13,972 nucleotides of DNA. Source: Desulfobacterales bacterium. GTDB taxonomy: Bacteria > Desulfobacterota > Desulfobacteria > Desulfobacterales > RPRI01. Each line of letters opens with the position of its first letter. Position 1 is the stretch's first letter. The notes beneath the pieces were generated by a model. It did no database searches. It worked only from the letters and a program-made list of their open reading frames with translations, and had not been told where the DNA came from. Location: the NCBI GenBank assembly GCA_020052975.1, contig JAGVOC010000229.1, forward strand, positions 1 to 13,972, read 5' to 3'. Both the position numbers and the translations under genes were made by a program. Of the stretch, positions 10,045-13,972 are shown piece by piece.

Positions 10045-10428
10045 CTACTTAATTTCGACCTGAGCACCAGACTCTTCAAGCTGTTTTTTAATCTTTTCAG
10101 CCTCTTCCTTTGATATACCCTCTTTTACCGGCTTTGGAACTTCATCAACAAGCGCCTTTGCTTCCTTGAGTCCAAGGCCTGTAATGGCCCTTACTTCCTT
10201 TATGATCTGTATCTTCTTGTCGCCATGCGAAATCAGCATAACAGTAAACTCGGTCTGTTCTTCAGCCTGCGGGGCTGCGGCTGCCGGACCGGCTGCTGCA
10301 ACCATAGCAACAGGGGCTGCTGCCGATACGCCAAACTTATTTTCCATCTCTTTGACAAGCTCGGACAGATCGAGAACTGACATATTTGCTATAAACTCAA
10401 CAACATCTTCTTTTGTAATATTAGACAT
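10045..10428 (-). CDS. rplL: 50S ribosomal protein L7/L12
   Basis: L7/L12 forms the flexible multi-copy stalk of the large subunit that recruits and activates the translational GTPases. From the chosen start the protein has 127 residues: N-terminal dimerisation and L10-binding helices (1-32), an alanine/proline-rich hinge (about 33-56, [19 protein letters not shown]), and the globular C-terminal domain (57-127) with the factor-binding segment [22 protein letters not shown] chose ATG at 10426-10428 ([12 protein letters not shown]) over the in-frame GTG at 10432-10434, because family members begin at this point and the GGAGG site (10439-10443) is 10 bp from ATG but only 4 bp from GTG. The GTG start would add two residues. 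It follows rplJ by 75 bp in the same operon and is normally made in excess over L10. Confidence 0.97.
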   Translation of the reverse strand: MSNITKEDVVEFIANMSVLDLSELVKEMENKFGVSAAAPVAMVAAAGPAAAAPQAEEQTEFTVMLISHGDKKIQIIKEVRAITGLGLKEAKALVDEVPKPVKEGISKEEAEKIKKQLEESGAQVEIK

Positions 10429-10503
10429 TTGCACTATTCCTCCAAATTTATTCGAAATGCATTACTTTAATAATCTCAATTCAAGGTCTTTAGTTACACA
10501 AAA

Positions 10504-11025
10504 TCAGGCTGCTTCCTTCTGATTTTTTATTGCTTCTAAAACATACAAAAAGTTCTTGGGTATTTCGCTTAACACTCTGACAAAAGCTGTCGGGACGCCA
10601 TTCATTGCTGAAAGCAGTTGAGCCAAAACAACCTCGCGTGGCGGCATGGTTGAGAGAGCCTTAATTGCATTCAAATCAAGCACTTTTCCATTTAAAACGC
10701 CCGCTTTAATTACCAGTTTTTTATTGCTTTCTGCATATTTTATAAGTACTTTCGCGGGAGCAACAGGATCATTGTAACTTAAAGCAATTGCGCTGGGACC
10801 CCTGAAACTATCCTTGATCAAAGCCGCTTCAGTGCCTTCTGATGCCCTCTCAAGAAGAGTATTTTTTGCAACGCGGTATTCGATTCCGGATTCTCTTAAT
10901 TTTTTACGCAAATCGCTAATGGCTGCAACATCAAGACCTTTATATTCAGTAACAATTACAACCTTTGATCTTGAAAACTTTTCATGCAAATCTTGCGCGA
11001 TCTGTTTCTTTTCTTCAAGTTTCAT
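10504..11025 (-). CDS. rplJ: 50S ribosomal protein L10
   Basis: L10 anchors the L7/L12 dimers to 23S rRNA at the base of the stalk, and with L12 acts as the repressor of its own operon. The 173-residue protein begins MKLEEKKQIAQDLHEKF and has the family segments VIVTEYKGLDVAAISDLRKK (23-42) and YRVAKNTLLER (50-60). The C-terminal part (about 135-173) is predicted helical and would be the L12-binding helix. The ATG at 11023-11025 has an AAGGAGGTG site about 11 bp upstream. Upstream is a long leader containing the L10-binding RNA structure, which is direct sequence support for autoregulation. Confidence 0.98.
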   Translation of the reverse strand: MKLEEKKQIAQDLHEKFSRSKVVIVTEYKGLDVAAISDLRKKLRESGIEYRVAKNTLLERASEGTEAALIKDSFRGPSAIALSYNDPVAPAKVLIKYAESNKKLVIKAGVLNGKVLDLNAIKALSTMPPREVVLAQLLSAMNGVPTAFVRVLSEIPKNFLYVLEAIKNQKEAA

Positions 11026-11056
11026 TTATTATATAACACCTCCTTCCTTAATCTGT

Positions 11057-11087
11057 AAAAACCGGAGGGTTTCTTTCGACTGCCGGT
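11057..11087 (-). terminator. Attenuator-like hairpin before rplJ
   Basis: ACCGG (11061-11065 on plus) and CCGGT (11083-11087) form a 5-bp GC-rich stem with a 17-base loop. On the minus strand the stem ends in five T (11057-11061, the first T being part of the stem). It is immediately upstream of the rplJ ribosome binding site. The large loop makes it weak on its own. The CCGG in the stem could instead pair with the CCGG in the L10 leader loop upstream, which would give a regulated attenuator. Confidence 0.45.
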
Positions 11088-11092
11088 CATTG

Positions 11093-11108
11093 ACTGAAAA
11101 GATTCAGT
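11093..11108 (-). other. Perfect 6-bp stem-loop in the rplJ leader
   Basis: ACTGAA-AAGA-TTCAGT is a perfect inverted repeat with a 4-base loop, lying between the L10-binding region and the attenuator-like hairpin. It has no T-run. It may separate the two structural elements, or compete with one of them. Confidence 0.4.
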
Positions 11109-11137
11109 ATTATATCTTCTCACATGTAACCAATCAA
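11109..11137 (-). promoter_or_regulatory. Promoter candidate inside the rplJ leader
   Basis: On the minus strand TTGATT (plus 11132-11137) and a perfect TATAAT (plus 11109-11114) are separated by exactly 17 bp. This is the best spaced promoter match in the leader. A transcript from here would start near 11102, downstream of the L10-binding structure but upstream of the attenuator-like hairpin. It would therefore escape L10 repression. Confidence 0.45.
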
Positions 11138-11140
11138 CAA

Positions 11141-11203
11141 CCGCCATCCGTCTCTGTAGGCCGGTACAGCCGCTTAAGCACATCAAATATACACCTACGG
11201 TCT
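11141..11203 (-). ncRNA. L10 leader (ribosomal protein leader RNA)
   Basis: The minus strand reads GACCGTAGGTG, then GCTTAAGC, then CCGGCCTACAGAGACGG. CCGTAGG (plus 11194-11200) pairs with CCTACAG (plus 11154-11160) with one mismatch. This agrees with the known L10 leader, the kink-turn-containing binding site through which L10 or the L10-L12 complex represses rplJL and sometimes rpoBC. CTGTA/TACAG around the CCGGCC loop forms an alternative local hairpin, so the element can refold. It lies about 115 bases upstream of the rplJ start, in a 352-bp gap without coding potential. Confidence 0.8.
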
Positions 11204-11211
11204 TTGACAGG

Positions 11212-11217
11212 ATTATA
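11212..11217 (-). promoter_or_regulatory. -10-like box just upstream of the L10 leader
   Basis: A perfect TATAAT on the minus strand places a transcription start near 11205, right before the conserved GACCGTAGG of the L10 leader. No convincing -35 lies 16-18 bp upstream; the best hexamers there are AATTTT-like. If real, it may depend on the repeats next to it. Confidence 0.4.
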
Positions 11218-11264
11218 TTATTTCAATATTTAACAAAATTAATACGGGCTTATTTCAATATTTA
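11218..11264. repeat. 15-bp direct repeat pair upstream of the rplJ leader
   Basis: TTATTTCAATATTTA occurs at 11218-11232 and again, identically, at 11250-11264. The copies are 32 bp apart start to start, about three helical turns, so a protein bound to both would face the same side. The downstream copy (in transcription sense) abuts the TATAAT at 11212-11217. Confidence 0.7.
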
Positions 11265-11377
11265 GCAAAAACTCGCAGCAACATTCAAAGATTTATCATT
11301 TCCTGCCCGGAAGAATTCGCGCCAAGGGCAAATACACAACCAGAGTATCACGGAAACAACACTTTCTTAATAAAAGA

Positions 11378-12082
11378 TTATTTGGCCAGATCCTTTATTG
11401 CAGATACATCAATTTTGATTCCAGGGCCCATCGAGGATGAAACGGCCAGGCCTCTTAGATAAAGTCCCTTGCTGGAGGATGGCTTAAGTCGAAGAATCAT
11501 ATCCAAAAAAGCTGAAAGATTTTGAACAAGCTTTTCTACTCCAAATGAAACCTTGCCCATGGGAGCATGGACTATTCCTGCTTTTTCAACCCTGAATTCT
11601 ATTTTTCCGGCCTTCAGCTCTTTTACGGCTCTTGAAACATCAAATGTGACGGTACCTGTTTTGGCATTAGGCATAAGCCCTCTGGGCCCCAGAAGCTTCC
11701 CTATTTTCCCAACAGCTCCCATCATATCAGGTGTAGCAATAGCTTTATCGAAACCGAACCATCCTCCCTGGATCTTTCCAACGAGTTCTTCGTTTCCAAT
11801 AAAATCCGCACCGGCTTCGAGCGCCTCTTTTTCCTTCTCTCCTTTGGCAAACACGAGGACCTTGACCTCTTTACCTATTCCATTCGGCAAAACGACAGTC
11901 CCTCTTACCATCTGATCTGCATGCCTTGGGTCAACGCCAAGGCGGACAGCAACATCAACTGTTTCATCAAATTTGGCATATGATGAATCAATCACTGCCT
12001 TTACAGCAGTGGCAAGATCATTTTTTGCCTCGGCAATAATCTTTGTTTTAGCTTCTATGTATTTCTTACCCCGCTTCGGCAT
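11378..12082 (-). CDS. rplA: 50S ribosomal protein L1
   Basis: L1 forms the mobile L1 stalk that moves deacylated tRNA out of the E site, and in many bacteria represses the L11-L1 operon. The protein has 234 residues, the usual length. The two-domain pattern is clear: domain I from both termini and domain II about 68-160. The family signature [17 protein letters not shown] lies at 130-146, and [21 protein letters not shown] at 37-57 is typical. The ATG at 12080-12082 gives the canonical MPKRGKKY start; the AAGGAG site is about 13 bp away, a long spacing. It is 26 bp downstream of rplK and followed by the 352-bp rplJ leader. Confidence 0.98.
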   Translation of the reverse strand: MPKRGKKYIEAKTKIIAEAKNDLATAVKAVIDSSYAKFDETVDVAVRLGVDPRHADQMVRGTVVLPNGIGKEVKVLVFAKGEKEKEALEAGADFIGNEELVGKIQGGWFGFDKAIATPDMMGAVGKIGKLLGPRGLMPNAKTGTVTFDVSRAVKELKAGKIEFRVEKAGIVHAPMGKVSFGVEKLVQNLSAFLDMILRLKPSSSKGLYLRGLAVSSSMGPGIKIDVSAIKDLAK

Positions 12083-12108
12083 TTTTTTCTATATACTCCT
12101 TTTTCTCT

Positions 12109-12531
12109 TTATTCAATCTCGATCCCCATGCTCCTGGCTGTTCCTGCAATAATATTGTAGGCAGCTGCCTGGTCATTGGCATTCAGATCAACCATTTTCT
12201 GCTTTGCAATCTCTTCCACCTGTTCCCGGGTTACTTTAGCCACTTTCTCTCTCTTCGGGTCGCTGGATCCCTTTGCTATCTTTGCCGCTTTCTTCAATAA
12301 TATGGACGCAGGTGGTGTCTTTGTTATGAAAGTAAAAGATCTGTCCTGATAAACAGTAATAACAACAGGTATAACCATCCCTTCGTCATTTGCAGTTCTG
12401 GCATTAAAAGCCTTGCAAAATTCCATTATATTTACACCTTGCTGCCCGAGTGCGGGACCAATAGGTGGAGATGGATTTGCTTTTCCAGCCACAACCTGCA
12501 ATTTAATCATTGCCATAACCTTTTTTGCCAT
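12109..12531 (-). CDS. rplK: 50S ribosomal protein L11
   Basis: L11 binds the GTPase-associated region of 23S rRNA and is needed for RelA activation and thiostrepton sensitivity. The 140-residue protein has the standard start [20 protein letters not shown], the flexible N-terminal domain with proline-rich [13 protein letters not shown] (20-32), and the C-terminal rRNA-binding domain ending [14 protein letters not shown]. The start at 12529-12531 matches the family, and AGGAG lies about 12 bp upstream. It is 21 bp downstream of nusG and 26 bp upstream of rplA. The short gap leaves little room for a separate L1-binding leader. Confidence 0.98.
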   Translation of the reverse strand: MAKKVMAMIKLQVVAGKANPSPPIGPALGQQGVNIMEFCKAFNARTANDEGMVIPVVITVYQDRSFTFITKTPPASILLKKAAKIAKGSSDPKREKVAKVTREQVEEIAKQKMVDLNANDQAAAYNIIAGTARSMGIEIE

Positions 12532-12552
12532 TTTCTTTTTTCGCTCCTGATA

Positions 12553-13083
12553 CTATATCTTTGTTACCTGCACGAATTCCAGTTCCACAGGTGTTGAACG
12601 ACCGAATATGCTGACAAGAACCCTGATTTTTCCCTTTTCAGGATTAACCTCCTCAACTACACCGTTAAAATTCGTAAAAGGCCCGTCTATTACCCGTATT
12701 TCATCTCCGGTTTCAAAATAGTACTTTGGCTTGGGCTTAAGCTTTCCAGCCTCCATACGGCTTAAAATCTGTTCAGCCTCTTCATCTGAAATGGGAGTCG
12801 GCTTCTCTCTTCCTCCCAAAAAACCGCTGACCTTGGCAGTATCGTTCACAATATGCCAGGTTTCATCATCAAGTTCCATTTTGACCAATATATACCCGGG
12901 ATAAAATTTCCGGGTAGAAGTCTTTCTTTTCCCCTTCACAAGCTCGACTATCTGCTCTGTCGGAACCAGCACCTCCCCAAACTTTTCAGGATGATTGCAG
13001 GCTGCTATTTTTTCATCCAGAGCCATTTTGACCTTATTTTCAAACCCAGAATACACGTGGACTATGTACCACTTAAGAGCCAC
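12553..13083 (-). CDS. nusG: Transcription termination/antitermination factor NusG
   Basis: NusG binds the RNA polymerase clamp, suppresses pausing and links polymerase to Rho or to ribosomal protein S10. The 176-residue protein has the NGN domain with KWYIVHVYSGFENKV (4-18) and FYPGYILVKM (60-69), and a C-terminal KOW domain with ETGDEIRVIDGPFTNFNGVV (124-143) and FGRSTPVEL (160-168). The start is GTG at 13081-13083, supported by a GAGGAG site (plus 13092-13097) 8 bp upstream. It is 18 bp downstream of secE, the near-universal arrangement. Confidence 0.98.
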   Translation of the reverse strand: MALKWYIVHVYSGFENKVKMALDEKIAACNHPEKFGEVLVPTEQIVELVKGKRKTSTRKFYPGYILVKMELDDETWHIVNDTAKVSGFLGGREKPTPISDEEAEQILSRMEAGKLKPKPKYYFETGDEIRVIDGPFTNFNGVVEEVNPEKGKIRVLVSIFGRSTPVELEFVQVTKI

Positions 13084-13101
13084 TCTCCATTCTCCTCATT
13101 A

Positions 13102-13500
13102 TTATTGAAGAACCACACGGACAAGGCTTGACAGCCCTATATCAACTACACCAAGAAAAAGTGAGATTATCATCACCAAAATAATAACTACAACCGTTGA
13201 ACCAACCGTCTGCTTACGTGAAGGCCAGGTAACTTTCTTAAGCTCAATCTTAACTTCTCTTAGAAATTGCAGAGCTCTCTGATAATAATTGTTTGATTCC
13301 TTTTCTGTAACAGATTTGATACCGGTCAAAGGTTTCTTCTGCTGTATTGCCTGTACCTTTTTTACCTCGGATAAAGAGTCAGGATTCAAAATGGCTTTTT
13401 TTGATCCATTATTTGATTCCTGGGGAATTACAGGTATATCATTGTCTTGCTTTGACTTTTTCCTGTTGCTTGCAGTCTTTTTCTTTAATAACCGTGCCAT
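13102..13500 (-). CDS. secE: Preprotein translocase subunit SecE
   Basis: SecE is the small membrane subunit that clamps SecY in the SecYEG channel. The C-terminal half has the conserved amphipathic region FLREVKIELKKVTWPSRKQT (79-98), followed by one transmembrane segment at about 101-122 (STVVVIILVMIISLFLGVVD). The N-terminal 70 or so residues are polar, rich in Lys, Ser and Asn, and unlike other SecE regions I know; they add length to the usual single-span form of about 60 residues. The single-span form is what most bacteria have, while E. coli has three spans. The ATG at 13498-13500 is backed by AGGAG 4 bp upstream. It lies 69 bp after tRNA-Trp and just before nusG. Confidence 0.95.
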   Translation of the reverse strand: MARLLKKKTASNRKKSKQDNDIPVIPQESNNGSKKAILNPDSLSEVKKVQAIQQKKPLTGIKSVTEKESNNYYQRALQFLREVKIELKKVTWPSRKQTVGSTVVVIILVMIISLFLGVVDIGLSSLVRVVLQ

Positions 13501-13569
13501 TGTGCTCCTGTATCGAGATGTCTCCGAATCAAAACCTTCAATCTTTTAAAGAAACATTTCTAAAATATT

Positions 13570-13645
13570 TGGCAGGCCAGGAGGGATTTGAACCCCCAAC
13601 ACCCGGATTTGGAGTCCGATGCTCTGCCGTTAGAGCTACTGGCCT
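13570..13645 (-). tRNA. tRNA-Trp (anticodon CCA)
   Basis: The minus strand folds into a full cloverleaf. The acceptor stem is AGGCCAG with CTGGCCT, followed by discriminator G and an encoded CCA end (plus 13570-13572). The D stem is GCTC/GAGC, the anticodon stem TCGGA/TCCGG with loop CTCCAAA, and the T arm GGGGG-TTCAAAT-CCCTC. The anticodon CCA is at plus 13610-13612, reading UGG. It sits between rpmG and secE in the same direction, so it is probably cut out of a protein-coding transcript. tRNA-Trp before secE is a common bacterial arrangement. Confidence 0.98.
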
Positions 13646-13655
13646 GCAATGCCAT

Positions 13656-13673
13656 TTAATAACCGGTTCTTAA
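13656..13673. repeat. Near-perfect 18-bp palindrome upstream of tRNA-Trp
   Basis: TTAATAACCGGTTCTTAA has a perfect AACCGGTT core and matching TTAA ends, with one mismatched pair. It lies in the 56-bp spacer between rpmG and the tRNA. It could be a protein-binding site or an RNA hairpin, but I see no promoter boxes tied to it. Confidence 0.4.
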
Positions 13674-13701
13674 CCAACACAGCCGGGATTAAACACGATA
13701 A

Positions 13702-13851
13702 TTATTTTGTCTCTTTATGGTTTGTATGTTTCTTGCAAAACCTGCAGTACTTGCTAAACTCAAGCTTGTCCGGCGTCGTCCTTTTATTCTTTGTTGTAGT
13801 GTAATTTCTTCTTTTACATTCACCACACGCTAGTGTAATAATTACTCTCAC
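13702..13851 (-). CDS. rpmG: 50S ribosomal protein L33, zinc-binding type
   Basis: L33 is a small large-subunit protein near the E site. The 49-residue protein starts [20 protein letters not shown] and ends [10 protein letters not shown]. Two CxxC pairs, Cys9-Cys12 and Cys36-Cys39, form the zinc ribbon of the C+ form; many bacteria also have a cysteine-free paralogue. The start is GTG at 13849-13851, with AAGGAG (plus 13859-13864) exactly 7 bp upstream and no better ATG nearby. It begins 18 bp after the tuf stop, so the two are almost certainly co-transcribed. Confidence 0.95.
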   Translation of the reverse strand: MRVIITLACGECKRRNYTTTKNKRTTPDKLEFSKYCRFCKKHTNHKETK

Positions 13852-13869
13852 CTGCTGACTCCTTAACCG

Positions 13870-13972
13870 TTACCCGATTATTTCGCTTACTACTCCCGCA
13901 CCAACAGTCCGGCCGCCTTCCCTTATCGCAAACCGAAGCTCCGTCTCCATCGCTATCGGTGTTATCAAATCC
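13870..13972 (-). CDS. tuf: Elongation factor Tu, C-terminal fragment (runs off window end)
   Basis: The last 33 residues of EF-Tu are visible, reading [20 protein letters not shown] and then [13 protein letters not shown] before TAA at 13870-13872. The stretch [16 protein letters not shown] is the invariant end of EF-Tu domain 3. It heads the tuf-rpmG-trnW-secE-nusG series. Because the 5' part of another tuf lies at the opposite edge of the window in the same orientation, the genome has at least two tuf genes bracketing this whole cluster. Confidence 0.96.
   Translation of the reverse strand, partial: DLITPIAMETELRFAIREGGRTVGAGVVSEIIG

Noticed and set aside
10429..10434. GTG start for rplL two codons upstream
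   Set aside because: It would be only 4 bp from the GGAGG site and gives an extra Met-Gln not usual in L7/L12; the ATG at 10426-10428 fits better.
13347..13673. 108-codon open frame on the plus strand over secE and tRNA-Trp
   Set aside because: Its GQEGFEPPTPGFGVRC segment is the well-known false translation of a tRNA antisense strand; the rest is the shadow of secE.

Overview
The window is a nearly gapless run of core translation and transcription genes, all on the minus strand. Read 5' to 3' on that strand (right to left in window coordinates) the order is: tuf 3' end, rpmG (L33), tRNA-Trp(CCA), secE, nusG, rplK (L11), rplA (L1), a 352-bp leader region, rplJ (L10), rplL (L7/L12), rpoB, rpoC, a 252-bp gap with a promoter, rpsL (S12), rpsG (S7), and the 5' end of a second tuf. 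This is the ancestral bacterial secE-nusG-rpl-rpoBC-str layout. The protein sequences look proteobacterial: RpoB has the two E. coli-type lineage inserts, RpoC has an insert in its trigger loop, and the EF-Tu termini fit. Together with the tuf-rpmG-trnW-secE start this suggests a delta-proteobacterial lineage (Desulfobacterota, possibly a Desulfobacterales sulfate reducer). That placement is inferred from remembered family features, not from a search.

Region by region: 13570-13972 carries the EF-Tu tail, L33 and tRNA-Trp. 11378-13500 carries secE, nusG, rplK and rplA with 18-26 bp gaps, so it reads as one transcription unit. 11026-11377 is an untranslated control region with a recognisable L10-binding leader, two -10-like boxes, a 15-bp direct repeat and a small terminator-like hairpin just before rplJ. 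1312-11025 is rplJL-rpoBC, with rpoB and rpoC 3 bp apart. 1060-1311 holds a TTGACA-type promoter for the str genes. 1-1059 holds rpsL, rpsG and the start of tuf, with no fusA between rpsG and tuf.

The genes make the ribosomal stalk and L1/L11 region, two decoding-site and head proteins of the 30S subunit, elongation factor Tu, the large RNA polymerase subunits, the elongation factor NusG, and the SecE translocon subunit. They are co-regulated with growth, chiefly by ribosomal protein feedback on the L10 leader.

The most unusual signal is inside rpoC. About 100 residues (573-672; window 3718-4017) interrupt an otherwise conserved part of beta-prime. They read as a parvulin/rotamase (PpiC/SurA/PrsA-like) peptidyl-prolyl isomerase fold. 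The inserted DNA is clearly more AT-rich than the flanking rpoC, and one of the two conserved parvulin histidines appears to be Asn. It would be a foldase-like domain built into the RNA polymerase core, upstream of the secondary-channel rim helices.
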